From positions 19,444 to 83,443 of the forward strand of contig JAURJZ010000060.1 in assembly GCA_030831965.1 (NCBI GenBank): a DNA stretch of 64,000 bases, written 5' to 3'. Made by a program: the position numbers and the translations under genes. Under the pieces are notes generated by a model that worked only from the letters and a program-made list of their open reading frames with translations, searched no databases and was not told where the DNA came from. Position 1 is the first letter of the stretch; the number at the start of each line of letters is the position of its first letter. Positions 51,929-60,465 of this stretch are shown piece by piece. This DNA is from Verrucomicrobiota bacterium. GTDB lineage: Bacteria > Verrucomicrobiota > Verrucomicrobiia > Opitutales > UBA953.

Positions 51929-52969
51929 ATGGCCACGCTCGCCCAGCTGACCTCCGACCTCGCCGCCGGGCGCCGGCCCGGCTCCGCCGAGGCCGCCGAG
52001 GCCGCGCGCCTCCTCGCCGACGCCGCCTTGCCCGACGACGACAAGGTCGCCTACCTCGCGGCCCTGGCCGACCTGGGCGAGGACGCCGCCATCGTCGCCG
52101 CCTTCGCCGAGACCTACCGCGGCATGGCCCGCCGGATCGACCTCGGCGACCTGCCCGCGCGCGGCATCGACATCGTCGGCACCGGCGGCGACCGCTCCGG
52201 CAGCTTCAACATCTCCAGCGCCAGCGCCCTCGTCGTCGCCGCCGCCGGCATCCCCGTGATGAAGCACGGCAACCGCTCCATCACCTCCAGCTCGGGCAGC
52301 GCCGACTTCCTCGCCGGGCTCGGCGTCGACCTCGAGGCGGACGACGCCCGCCTGCTCCGGGCCCTCCGCGAGGCCAGCTTCTGCTTCCTCTTCGCGCCCG
52401 CCTTCCATCCCGCCTTCCGCGCCGTCGGCCCCGCCCGCAAGCGCCTCGCCGAGCTCGGCCGCAAGTCGGTCTTCAACATCCTCGGACCCCTCGTCAACCC
52501 CGCCCGGCCGGCCCACATGATGGTCGGCGTCTTCGCCGAGCGCTGGGTCGAGCCCGTGGCGGGCGCCCTCGGCGCCCTCGGCGTCCGTCGCGGCCTCGTC
52601 GTCCATGGCAAGGTCGGCGAGGGCATGGACGAGCTGACCGCCGCCGGCCCCGCCCGCGTGCGCGGCGTGGGCGAGCTCCGCGCCGTCGACGCCACCTGGC
52701 TTCCGGGCGACTTCGGCCTGCGCGCCTGCCCGGCGTCGGACCTGGCGGGCGGGACGCCCGCCCACAACCTCGGCCTGCTCTCCGACCTCCTGGTCGGCGC
52801 CGCGCCCGAGGGTCTCCTCGACACCGTCTGCCTCAGCGCCGGCGCGGCCCTCTGGGTCGCCGGCGCCGCCGCCGATCCCGGCGCGGGGGCCGCGCGCGCC
52901 CGCGAGATCATCCTCGGCGGCGAGCTGCGCGACAACCTCCGCGTCCTCCGCGAGGCCTACCGGGCCTGA
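51929..52969 (+). CDS. trpD: Anthranilate phosphoribosyltransferase
   Basis: 346 residues. Transfers phosphoribose from PRPP to anthranilate, second step of tryptophan synthesis. Key motifs: GTGGD (84-88) and KHGNRSITSSSGSADFLAGLG (from 112) for PRPP/metal binding, then GPARKRLAELGRKSVFNILGPLVNP and VVHGKVGEGMDELT. No other trp gene is adjacent, so the pathway is scattered in this genome. The 3' end overlaps the convergent waaA gene by 13 bases. Confidence 0.94.
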   Translation: MATLAQLTSDLAAGRRPGSAEAAEAARLLADAALPDDDKVAYLAALADLGEDAAIVAAFAETYRGMARRIDLGDLPARGIDIVGTGGDRSGSFNISSASALVVAAAGIPVMKHGNRSITSSSGSADFLAGLGVDLEADDARLLRALREASFCFLFAPAFHPAFRAVGPARKRLAELGRKSVFNILGPLVNPARPAHMMVGVFAERWVEPVAGALGALGVRRGLVVHGKVGEGMDELTAAGPARVRGVGELRAVDATWLPGDFGLRACPASDLAGGTPAHNLGLLSDLLVGAAPEGLLDTVCLSAGAALWVAGAAADPGAGAARAREIILGGELRDNLRVLREAYRA

Positions 52970-54252
52970 TCCCGCAGCCGCTCCGCCGTCCGGGCGCTCG
53001 CGCCCCGGTTCGCCTCGTGCCAGGCCGCGCCCGCCGCGCCCATCCGCCGGCGGGAATCGGGATCGCTAGCCAGCGCCGCCAGGCAATCCGCGACCGCCAC
53101 GGCGTCGGCGCCGCTCCGCGCCGCGCCCGCGGCCTCGAGTCCGGCGCAGATGGCCCGGAAATTCGTCATCCTCGGCCCGTACGCCATGGGCACGCCCGCC
53201 GCGGCGCACTCCACCGGCGTCTGGCCGCCGTCGTGGGGCGGCAGGCTCTTGCCGCAGAAGGCCAGGTCGGCCGCGCGCGTCAGCCGGCGAAGCTCGCCCG
53301 TGGTGTCGGCCAGGTGGACGAGGGTCCCGGCCGCCGCCCGCGGTCCCTCGGCCGACCTTTGGTGGAAGGGCAGGGCGGCGCGAGCCAGCAGCTCCCTCAC
53401 CTCCTCGCGCCTCTCGGCGTGCCGAGGGACCAGCAGAAGCCGGGCGTCGCAACCCCCGTCGCGCAGCCTCCGCAGGACGTCGACCAGCATCGCCTCCTCG
53501 CCCGTCCAGGTCGAGGAGCCCAGGAGCACGATCGCCCCCGGGTTGTCGCCGAAGCCGAGCTCGTCGCGCAGGGCCGCCCGCTCCGTTGCCGGCAGCGCGC
53601 CGTCGGCCGCGACGTCGAACTTGAGGTTCCCCGTCACCTCGACCGCGCCCGCGCCGAGCTCGCGCAGGCGGCGGGCATCCTCCTCGCTGCCGGCCCCGAT
53701 CCAGACGAAGCAGCCCAGCAGCTGGCGGGCCGCGCTTGGCAGCCGGCGGTGTCGGGCGAACGACTTGTCGGAAAGGCGGGCGTTGATCAGGGCGACGGGC
53801 ACCCCGCGAGCTTTGGCTTGGCCGAGCAGGTGTTCCGGCCACAGCTCCCCCTCGGTCAGCACCGCGAGGTCGGGCTGGATCGCGCGCCACGCCGCCGCGG
53901 AGCAGGGCCAGAAGTCGATCGGGAAGCTCACGATCGCGAGGCAGGCCGACGCATGCCGCTCGCGCGCCACCCTCAGGCCGGTGCTGGTCGTGGTGCTCAG
54001 CACCACCTCCGCGCCCCCGTCCCTGGTCAGCTCCGCCAGGAGGGGGCCGATCGCCTCCACCTCCCCGACCGAGACCGCCTGGATCCAAACCCGCCTCCGT
54101 CCCGGGGTCTTGCCCGGCAGGCGGGGCAGGAAACCCAGCCGCTCCCCGAATCCCGCGCCATAGCCTCCCCGCCTCAGCATCCGCCAGAGGTAGTAAGGGG
54201 AGGCCGCCAGCAGCAGCGGCAGGAAGAGGAGCCGGTAGGCCCAGAGGAGCAT
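52957..54252 (-). CDS. waaA: 3-deoxy-D-manno-octulosonic acid (Kdo) transferase
   Basis: 431 residues. Membrane-anchored glycosyltransferase that adds Kdo to lipid A, the first step of LPS core assembly. An N-terminal hydrophobic anchor (MLLWAYRLLFLPLLLAASPYY), then WIQAVSVGEVEAIGPLLAEL with the catalytic Glu (VGE), FPIDFWPCSAAAWRAIQPD, TEGELWPEHLL, NARLSDKSF, and the GT-B C-terminal domain with LLGSSTWTGEEAML, VPRHAERREEV and a PPHDGGQTPVECAAAGVPM nucleotide-binding stretch. ATG 54252 is preferred to a TTG three codons upstream. With the LptA-like protein and lptB it indicates a conventional LPS outer membrane. Confidence 0.92.
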   Translation of the reverse strand: MLLWAYRLLFLPLLLAASPYYLWRMLRRGGYGAGFGERLGFLPRLPGKTPGRRRVWIQAVSVGEVEAIGPLLAELTRDGGAEVVLSTTTSTGLRVARERHASACLAIVSFPIDFWPCSAAAWRAIQPDLAVLTEGELWPEHLLGQAKARGVPVALINARLSDKSFARHRRLPSAARQLLGCFVWIGAGSEEDARRLRELGAGAVEVTGNLKFDVAADGALPATERAALRDELGFGDNPGAIVLLGSSTWTGEEAMLVDVLRRLRDGGCDARLLLVPRHAERREEVRELLARAALPFHQRSAEGPRAAAGTLVHLADTTGELRRLTRAADLAFCGKSLPPHDGGQTPVECAAAGVPMAYGPRMTNFRAICAGLEAAGAARSGADAVAVADCLAALASDPDSRRRMGAAGAAWHEANRGASARTAERLRDQAR

Positions 54253-54454
54253 CAGGGCCAAGGTGCGGGGGTGCGAGGGCGCTGTCAGCCCTTAAACCGG
54301 GTCCAAAACCCCGCATTTCCCCCTTGCCAATCCCTCGTCCGGGTGCTTTTTCACACCTTCCACTCCCGCGGGGTCAGCCGGACCTCGTCGGGGCACAACC
54401 CAAGACAAAAGCACTGAAAATCCGATGTCTCACCCGTCCGGCCGGGAGCGAGAT

Positions 54455-54460
54455 AAGGAG
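54455..54460 (+). promoter_or_regulatory. Shine-Dalgarno of rpsB
   Basis: AAGGAG, 12 bases before ATG 54473. It decides the S2 start against an upstream in-frame ATG at 54425. It shows that highly expressed operons here do use classical ribosome-binding sites. TTGCCA at 54324-54329 may be the -35, with only a poor -10 (TTTTTC) 17 bases later, implying a leader of about 110 bases. Confidence 0.7.
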
Positions 54461-54472
54461 CCCAAAACCACC

Positions 54473-55345
54473 ATGAACCTGACCGTAAAAGACCTCCTCG
54501 ACGCCGGCGTCCACTTCGGGCACCAGACGCGCCGCTGGAACCCCAAGTCCCGCCCCTACGTCTTCGATCACCGCAACGGCGTGTCGATCATCGACCTGGA
54601 GAAGACCCACGCCTGCCTCGCCGCCGCCGCCGCCGCCGCCGAGGAGATCGTCGCCTCCGGCAAGGACGTCCTCTTCGTCTCCACCAAGCCCCAGGCGCAG
54701 GACATCGTCCGCGACGCCGCCAAGGCCACCAACATGCCCTACGCCGTCTCGCGCTGGCTCGGCGGCACCCTGACCAACTGGGCCACGGTCAAGGTCTCCC
54801 TCGACAAGTACCGCAAGTACCTCGTCATGGAGCGCGACGGCTCCCTCGCCAAGATGCACAAGAAGGAGGCCGCCGCCATCAAGCGCGAGATGCTCCGCAT
54901 GGCCCGCAACTTCGAGGGCCTCCTCGAGTTCCGCAACCTGCCCGGCGCCCTTGTCGTCATCGACACCCACCTCGAGGAGATCGCCGTCCACGAGGCCAAC
55001 CGCCTGGGCATCCCCGTGATCGGCCTCTGCGACACCAATTCCGACCCCTCCCGCTGCAGCCATCCCATCCCCGGCAATGACGACGCCACCAAGGCCATCC
55101 GCCTCGTGGTCGAGGCGCTCACCCAGGCGGTCCAGGCAGGCCTGGCCCGCCGCTCCAAGGAGCAGCCCAAGCGCCAGGCCGTCGCCGCCGTTTCCCGCGA
55201 CATGGGCGACGCCAGCCAGCCCGAGGTGACCATCTCCGCCGACCTCCAGCAGGCGGTCGACGCCGCCCCCGAGCCCGAGGGCGAGGCCCCCGCCGCCGGC
55301 GCCAAGCCCCGCCGCCCCGCCGGCCCCCGCAAGGCCTCCAAGTAA
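54473..55345 (+). CDS. rpsB: 30S ribosomal protein S2
   Basis: 290 residues. The S2 core is unmistakable: LLDAGVHFGHQTRRWNPK, FDHRNGVSIIDLEKT, DVLFVSTKPQAQDIV, RWLGGTLTNWATV, LPGALVVIDTHLEEIAVHEA and GLCDTNSDPSRCSHPIPGND. The last ~50 residues are an Ala/Pro/Glu-rich extension not found in E. coli S2 (about 240 residues), ending in a basic GKR-type tail (PRRPAGPRKASK). It is followed 10 bases later by tsf in the conserved rpsB-tsf order. Confidence 0.96.
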   Translation: MNLTVKDLLDAGVHFGHQTRRWNPKSRPYVFDHRNGVSIIDLEKTHACLAAAAAAAEEIVASGKDVLFVSTKPQAQDIVRDAAKATNMPYAVSRWLGGTLTNWATVKVSLDKYRKYLVMERDGSLAKMHKKEAAAIKREMLRMARNFEGLLEFRNLPGALVVIDTHLEEIAVHEANRLGIPVIGLCDTNSDPSRCSHPIPGNDDATKAIRLVVEALTQAVQAGLARRSKEQPKRQAVAAVSRDMGDASQPEVTISADLQQAVDAAPEPEGEAPAAGAKPRRPAGPRKASK

Positions 55346-55355
55346 GCCGACGACG

Positions 55356-56396
55356 ATGTCCGCCATCACCGCCCAGACCGTCAACGAGCTCCGCGGCCGC
55401 ACCGGCGCGGGTCTCATGGACTGCAAGAAGGCCCTCACCGAGGCCGCCGGCGACATGGAGAAGGCCGTGGAGATCCTCCGCATCAAGGGGATGGCCACGC
55501 GCGACAAGAAGTCGGGCCGCTCCGCCAACGAGGGCGTGCTCGTCCTCCGCCTCGCCGCCGACGCCGCCTCCGCCACCGTCCTCGAGCTCAACTGCGAGAC
55601 CGACTTCGTCGCCAAGAACGAGGCCTTCGTCGCCCTCGCCAACGACCTCGCCGCCCAGGTCGAGAAGCACGGCCACGACAACCTCACCGAGCAGGCCTTC
55701 CACAAGACCGGCCAGAAGGTGAACGACCACCTCACCGAGCAGGTCACCAAGCTGGGCGAGAACCTCAAGGTCTCCCGCTCCCTCACCGTCAAGGCCGGCC
55801 CCGGGGGCAAGCTCGCCTCCTACGTCCACAACGGCTCCAAGATCGCGGTCGTCCTGGAGATCGCCGCCGAGGGCGCCGCCGCCGGCCACGCCGGGCTCCC
55901 CGAGCTCGGCCGCCAGCTCGCCATGCAGGTTGTCGCCAACGGCGCCGAGTACCTGCGCCGCGAGGAGGTGCCCGCCGAGCGCCTGGAGAAGGAGCGGGTC
56001 ATCGCCGAGGAGTTCACCAAGTCCGAGGCCGACAAGGCCATCGCCGAGGCCCAGCGCATCGTCGAGGACTACCGGGGCCAGCTCGCCGAGCAGAAGGCCG
56101 GCGCCAACGACCCCGCCGTCGTCGCCGAGCTCGAGAAGCGCATCGCCAACTCCGAGAAGGCCGCCAAGGCCGCCGAGGGCCGCAAGCAGGGCCAGCTCGC
56201 CAACATCGAGAAGATCAAGTCGGGCCGCGTCGACAAGTTCCTCGCCGAGCGCTGCCTCCTCGACCAGCCGTTCTTCCGCGACCCGGAGAAGAAGGTCTCC
56301 GACCTCGTGGCCGAGTCCGCCCGGCAGCTCGGCGGCGCCGTCAAGGTCGTGCGATTCCACCGGTTCGCCGTCGGCGAGTCCGGGGAGCAGGCCTGA
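55356..56396 (+). CDS. tsf: Elongation factor Ts
   Basis: 346 residues. Exchanges GDP for GTP on EF-Tu. The N-terminal UBA-like domain (VNELRGRTGAGLMDCKKAL) and the EF-Tu contact ELNCETDFVAKNEAF are typical, as is the C-terminal LLDQPFFRDPEKKVSDLV. The chain is about 50 residues longer than usual because of a Lys/Glu/Ala-rich helical insertion near residues 225-275 (VAELEKRIANSEKAAKAAEG), at the place of the coiled-coil subdomain. pyrH and frr, common next genes, do not follow; a strong terminator does. Confidence 0.95.
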   Translation: MSAITAQTVNELRGRTGAGLMDCKKALTEAAGDMEKAVEILRIKGMATRDKKSGRSANEGVLVLRLAADAASATVLELNCETDFVAKNEAFVALANDLAAQVEKHGHDNLTEQAFHKTGQKVNDHLTEQVTKLGENLKVSRSLTVKAGPGGKLASYVHNGSKIAVVLEIAAEGAAAGHAGLPELGRQLAMQVVANGAEYLRREEVPAERLEKERVIAEEFTKSEADKAIAEAQRIVEDYRGQLAEQKAGANDPAVVAELEKRIANSEKAAKAAEGRKQGQLANIEKIKSGRVDKFLAERCLLDQPFFRDPEKKVSDLVAESARQLGGAVKVVRFHRFAVGESGEQA

Positions 56397-56416
56397 GCCT
56401 CCTCCGGGGGCAGGAC

Positions 56417-56445
56417 GGGACCCGGGTTCGCCCGGGTCCCTTTTT
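56417..56445 (+). terminator. Rho-independent terminator of rpsB-tsf
   Basis: GGGACCCGGG (56417-56426) pairs perfectly with CCCGGGTCCC (56431-56440) across a TTCG tetraloop and is followed by TTTTT (56441-56445). It lies 20 bases after the tsf stop and just past the end of the convergent ppk1 gene. Confidence 0.92.
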
Positions 56446-56456
56446 GCGCCCGCCGC

Positions 56457-58544
56457 TCAGCCCTTGCGCGCCCGCAGCTTGTCCCGCTCCTCGGTCGCCG
56501 CCGGCCTGGCCGCCAGGGCGAGGAAGGCGTCCTGGGCGCAGGGGTCCGCCCGCCCGCCCTCGGTCGCGGCCTGGTGGGTCCCGTCGGGCCTGAGCAGGGT
56601 GGCGTCGCCCTGGCGCTCGCGGTAGGTGCCGAGGATCTCCCGCTCCAGGCGCCGGCGCAGCGCCGGCTCGCGGACCGGGAAGACGCACTCCACCCGCCGC
56701 ACGAAGTTGCGCTGCATCCAGTCGGCGCTCCCGAGCAGGAGAAGCGGCTCGCCGCCGGACGCGTTCTCGAAGCGGAAGATCCGGCTGTGCTCCAGGAACC
56801 GGCCGAGCACGCTGCGCACCCGGATGGTCTCGCTGCGGCCGGGGACGCCGGGGACGAGGCAGCAGATGCCGCGCACGAGCAGCTCGATCGGCACGCCCGC
56901 CTGCGAGGCGCGCTCCAGGGCCTCGATGACCCCGGGGTCGACCAGGCTGTTGACCTTGGCGAAGATGGAGGCGGGACGCCCCTGGCGGGCGGCCTCGGCC
57001 TCGGCGTCGATCAGCTCGACCATGCGGCGCTGGAGGTCGAAGGGCGCCACCACCAGCTGCCGGAACCGCGGCTTGGCCAGGTTGCCGGTGAGCGCGTTGA
57101 AGAGCAGGCCCACCTCCTCGGTGATCTCGGGGTCGGCGGTGAAGAGCGAGAGGTCGGTGTAGATCCGGGCCGTCCTCGGGTTGTAGTTGCCCGTGCCGAG
57201 GTGGGCGTAGCGGCGCAGGGCGCCCTTCTCGCGCCGGACCACCAGGCAGGCCTTGCAGTGCGTCTTGTAGCCGACGAGCCCGTAGACCACGTGCGCCCCC
57301 GCCTCCTCGAGCTGGCGCGCCCAGGCGATGTTGTTCAGCTCGTCGAAGCGCGCCCGCAGCTCGATCAGGACCGTCACCTGCTTGCCCGCCTCGGCCGCCT
57401 CCTTCAGGGCCTGCATCACCGGCGAGTCGCCGCTGGTCCGGTAGAGCGTCAGCTTGATCGACACCACCTCGGGGTCGCGCGCGGCCTGCCGCAGGAAGTC
57501 GACCACGGGCGCGAACGACTCGTAGGGGTGGTGCAGGAGGATGTCGCCCTTGGCGATGCGGGCCAGGATGGGGTCCGACTCGCCCATCCCGGGCGGGACC
57601 GAGGGCTGGAAGGCGGGGTAGGCGAGGTCGGGCCGCTGGACCAGGTCGAGCGCCCCGCCCAGGCGCAGCAGGTTGACCGGCCCGTCGATGCGGAAGACGC
57701 ACTCCGGCTCCAGGTCCAGCGAGGCGCACAGCCACCGCACGGTCTCCTCCGGGGCGTCGCCCGTGATCTCGAGGCGGACCGGGGCTCCCTTGCGCAGGCG
57801 GTGGATCTCCTCCTCGATGGCCTCGAGCAGGTTGCCCTCCTCGTCCTCGTCCACGTAGAGGTCGCTGTTGCGCGTGATGCGGAAGGCCCAGGCGCCCTGC
57901 ACCTTCATGCCCGGGAACAGCCGGTCGACGAAGGCCTTGATGACGTGGCTCAGGAAGGTGAACCGCGCCTCGCGCCCGCTCTTCCCGAGCAGGACCACCC
58001 GGGGCAGGATGCGCGGCACCGGGACGACCGCGTGGCGCGTGGGCCCCGCCTTCTCCCCGGCGAGCCGCACCAGGATGTAGAGGTTCTTGTTGGTCAGGAC
58101 CGGGAAGGGGTGCGCGGGGTCGATGGCGAGCGGCGTCAGCGCGGGCAGGATCTCCCGGTCGAAGCGCTGGCCGAGCTCGGTGAGGTCGGCCTTGCGCAGG
58201 TCGCTCCGGTCGAGCGCGTGGATGCCCTCGGCCGCGAGCGCGGGTCTCAGCTCCTCGCGCCAGATGCGGTATTGCTCCCCGACCTGGGCGTGGGCGCGGG
58301 CCAGCACCTCCCGCAGGAGGCTGGCGTTGTCGGGCCCGGCTCCCGACTCCACCTGCTGGAGCAAGCCCGCCACGCGGATCTCGAAGAACTCGTCCAGGTT
58401 CGAGCTGACAATCGAGAGGAAGCGGACGCGTTCCAACAGCGGCACGCTCGGCTCGCTGGCCAGACGCAGCACGCGGCCGTTGAAGTTCAGCCAGCTGAGC
58501 TCGCGCTCGAACCTCTCGGGGGGCCTTTCCGTGGACTCAGCCAT
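56457..58544 (-). CDS. ppk1: Polyphosphate kinase 1
   Basis: 695 residues, standard length. Makes polyphosphate from ATP reversibly. The four-domain PPK1 plan is visible: N domain (ERELSWLNFNGRVLRLA, SIVSSNLDEFFEIRVAGL), head domain (KNLYILVRLAGEK), and two phospholipase-D-like C domains with IKLTLYRTSGDSPVMQAL, the autophosphorylated His near 429 in YKTHCKACLV, HLGTGNYNPRTARIYTDLSLFT and the second His near 586 in EHSRIFRFEN. It is divergent from a two-domain PPK2 gene with 118 bases between starts. Confidence 0.95.
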   Translation of the reverse strand: MAESTERPPERFERELSWLNFNGRVLRLASEPSVPLLERVRFLSIVSSNLDEFFEIRVAGLLQQVESGAGPDNASLLREVLARAHAQVGEQYRIWREELRPALAAEGIHALDRSDLRKADLTELGQRFDREILPALTPLAIDPAHPFPVLTNKNLYILVRLAGEKAGPTRHAVVPVPRILPRVVLLGKSGREARFTFLSHVIKAFVDRLFPGMKVQGAWAFRITRNSDLYVDEDEEGNLLEAIEEEIHRLRKGAPVRLEITGDAPEETVRWLCASLDLEPECVFRIDGPVNLLRLGGALDLVQRPDLAYPAFQPSVPPGMGESDPILARIAKGDILLHHPYESFAPVVDFLRQAARDPEVVSIKLTLYRTSGDSPVMQALKEAAEAGKQVTVLIELRARFDELNNIAWARQLEEAGAHVVYGLVGYKTHCKACLVVRREKGALRRYAHLGTGNYNPRTARIYTDLSLFTADPEITEEVGLLFNALTGNLAKPRFRQLVVAPFDLQRRMVELIDAEAEAARQGRPASIFAKVNSLVDPGVIEALERASQAGVPIELLVRGICCLVPGVPGRSETIRVRSVLGRFLEHSRIFRFENASGGEPLLLLGSADWMQRNFVRRVECVFPVREPALRRRLEREILGTYRERQGDATLLRPDGTHQAATEGGRADPCAQDAFLALAARPAATEERDKLRARKG

Positions 58545-58550
58545 CTCCCC

Positions 58551-58579
58551 ATCCTGCCAGCCGGCACCCCCGGCGGCAA
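58551..58579 (-). promoter_or_regulatory. Leaderless-type promoter of ppk1
   Basis: On the minus strand, TTGCCG (58574-58579), a 17-base spacer and CAGGAT (58551-58556), then GGGGAG and the ATG. The 6-base gap itself resembles a Shine-Dalgarno but is too close to the start for normal use. Confidence 0.45.
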
Positions 58580-58625
58580 GCCGGCTTGGGTTACAACTCG
58601 GTTTCGGCCCCGGTTTTTTTGCCCT

Positions 58626-58653
58626 TTGCCCGCGCCCCTGCCGCGTCTAGCCT
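58626..58653 (+). promoter_or_regulatory. Near-leaderless promoter of the PPK2-family gene
   Basis: TTGCCC (58626-58631), a 16-base spacer and TAGCCT (58648-58653), then 9 bases to ATG 58663. It stands back to back with the ppk1 promoter. Confidence 0.4.
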
Positions 58654-58662
58654 CCCTCCCCC

Positions 58663-60090
58663 ATGGCAACTTCCCGTCCTGCCATCGACCGGGCCTCCTC
58701 CGCCCTCCACCTTCGCCTGCTCAGGCTCCAGTCCCGCCTGGCCCGGCAGGGGCGGGGGGCCGTCCTGCTGCTGGGAGGCAACGACCGCCTGGCGGCCAGC
58801 GCCCTTGCCAATCGCCTCCAGGGCTGGTTCGACGCCCGCACCGTCGAGGTCTGCGCCCCCGTCTTCGGCGCCCCGGACCTGGAGGGTCGGCCCTTTCTCC
58901 GGCCCTACTGGCTCCGCATGCCCGCCAAGGGCCGCATCACGGTGGTCGTCGGCGACTGGACCACGCGCACCGCGATCGAGGCCGCCGAGGGGCGGCTGGA
59001 CCGCGCCGCCCTGGCGGAGCGGCTGCGTTCCCTGCGCCAGTTCGAGGAGCTCCTCGTCGCCTCGGGTGTCGCCCTCGCCAAGGTCTGGTTCTCCACCCCG
59101 CGCAAGTCGCTCCGCCGCCGGCTGGAGGACGCCGATGACAGCGAGGCCGAGGGTTGGGTGGTGTCGGACGACGACCTGCTCCTCACCGACCACAAGGCCG
59201 CCGCGGCCACCAACCTCATCCGCCGCCTTTCCTCCGCCAAGGGGCACGCCTGGGCCAAGGTCTCCGGCGCCGAGGCCAAGACCCGCGAGCTTGCCGCGGG
59301 ACGCTCCCTCGCCCTCCAGCTCGGCCGCGCCCCCGCCCGCCTGCCCGCCCCGCCCAAGCCTTCCCGCCTGCGCCCGCGCGGCCTGCTCGAGACCGCCGTC
59401 CATCCCATCCTCGCCAAGGACGACTACGCCTCCCAGGTCCGCAAGTGGCAGCTTCGCATCGGCCGCCTCGCCCGCGAGGCCCACCGCGAGGGCGTGCCCA
59501 CCGTGATCGTGCTCGAGGGGCCCGACGCCGCCGGCAAGGGCGGGGTGGTGCGCCGGCTTTGCGCGTGGGTCGACGCCTCCCTCGTCGCCATCCATCCCAC
59601 GCCCGCCCCGAGCCCCGAGGAGAAGGCGCGCCATTACCTCTGGCGCTTCTGGAACCGCCTCCCCGACCCGGGACGGATGGCGGTTTTCGACCGCTCCTGG
59701 TACGGGCGCGTCCTTGTCGAGCGCGTGGAGGGCTTCTGCCGGACCGACGAGTGGCAGCGGGCCTACGGCGAGATCAACGCCTTCGAGGCCCGCCTTGCCG
59801 AGTCGGGGGCCGTCGTGCTCAAGTTCTGGCTCCATCTGTCCAAGGAGGAGCAGCTCCGCCGCTTCCGCTCGCGCGAGGAGTCGCCCCACAAGCGCCACAA
59901 GATGACCGCCGAGGACTACCGCAACCGCTCGAAGTGGGAGGCTCACCTGCGCGCCGCCGAGGACATGGTCGCGCGCACCGACACCCCGCACGCCCCCTGG
60001 GTCGTCGTTCCCGCCGACGACAAGCGACACGCCCGCGTGACCGTCCTCCGCGCCTTCGCCCGGGCCCTCGCCGACCGTCTGGAACGGTGA
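58663..60090 (+). CDS. Two-domain PPK2-family kinase, probable polyphosphate:AMP phosphotransferase
   Basis: 475 residues, two PPK2 domains in tandem (class II architecture). The C-terminal domain (about 245-475) is complete: Walker A EGPDAAGKGGVVRRL (near 284-298), Walker B FDRSWYGRVLVERVEG, and lid KRHKMTAEDYRNRSKW. The N-terminal domain (about 1-230) keeps the fold outline, but its Walker A position reads LLGGNDRLAASALANRL without the Gly-Lys, so it is probably catalytically inactive. Class II enzymes make ADP from AMP with polyphosphate as donor. The gene is paired divergently with ppk1 (polyphosphate synthesis), giving a make-and-use module. The TGA overlaps the GTG of the DUF983 gene. 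Confidence 0.88.
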   Translation: MATSRPAIDRASSALHLRLLRLQSRLARQGRGAVLLLGGNDRLAASALANRLQGWFDARTVEVCAPVFGAPDLEGRPFLRPYWLRMPAKGRITVVVGDWTTRTAIEAAEGRLDRAALAERLRSLRQFEELLVASGVALAKVWFSTPRKSLRRRLEDADDSEAEGWVVSDDDLLLTDHKAAAATNLIRRLSSAKGHAWAKVSGAEAKTRELAAGRSLALQLGRAPARLPAPPKPSRLRPRGLLETAVHPILAKDDYASQVRKWQLRIGRLAREAHREGVPTVIVLEGPDAAGKGGVVRRLCAWVDASLVAIHPTPAPSPEEKARHYLWRFWNRLPDPGRMAVFDRSWYGRVLVERVEGFCRTDEWQRAYGEINAFEARLAESGAVVLKFWLHLSKEEQLRRFRSREESPHKRHKMTAEDYRNRSKWEAHLRAAEDMVARTDTPHAPWVVVPADDKRHARVTVLRAFARALADRLER

Positions 60091-60458
60091 GCTTCCGCGC
60101 CGATATCCTCGCCCGCGCCGCCCGCGGCCTCTGCCCCGCCTGCGCGCGTCCCCTCCCGCCCTCGCCGCCCTGGGACATCCCCCCGGCCTGTCCCGGGTGC
60201 GGGCTCGTCCTCCGTCGCCCCGGCGGCTTCTTCCTCGGCTCCCTTGTCTGGAACTACGGCCTGATCGCCTTCGGCGCGCTGCCCCTCCTCCTGGTCGCCG
60301 TCCTCCTGGGCTGGCTTACGGGGCGGCAGGCCGCCTGGACCGCCTTGGCGGCCGGCATGACGCTCCCCTGGTTCCTTCACCGCCTCGCCTGGCGGCTCTG
60401 GCTGGGGACCTTCTACGGCTTCCTGCCCGGCCAGCTGGGCGGGGTGTCGGACGACTGA
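60087..60458 (+). CDS. DUF983 family small membrane protein
   Basis: 123 residues. GTG 60087 overlaps the upstream stop (GTGA), so it is coupled to the PPK2 gene. The N-terminus has two CxxC pairs (CPACARPL and CPGCGLVL) that likely form a small zinc ribbon, followed by two transmembrane helices (about 50-75 and 80-98). This zinc-ribbon plus two-helix layout is that of DUF983, a family of unknown function often found near cytochrome oxidase assembly genes in proteobacteria, which are absent here. Confidence 0.8.
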   Translation: MSFRADILARAARGLCPACARPLPPSPPWDIPPACPGCGLVLRRPGGFFLGSLVWNYGLIAFGALPLLLVAVLLGWLTGRQAAWTALAAGMTLPWFLHRLAWRLWLGTFYGFLPGQLGGVSDD

Positions 60459-60465
60459 GCGGCGC

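Noticed and set aside
54253..54472. Structured rpsB leader as a known ribosomal-protein RNA element
   Set aside because: The 220-base leader is GC-rich and can fold in many ways; I could not match it to a specific element by eye.
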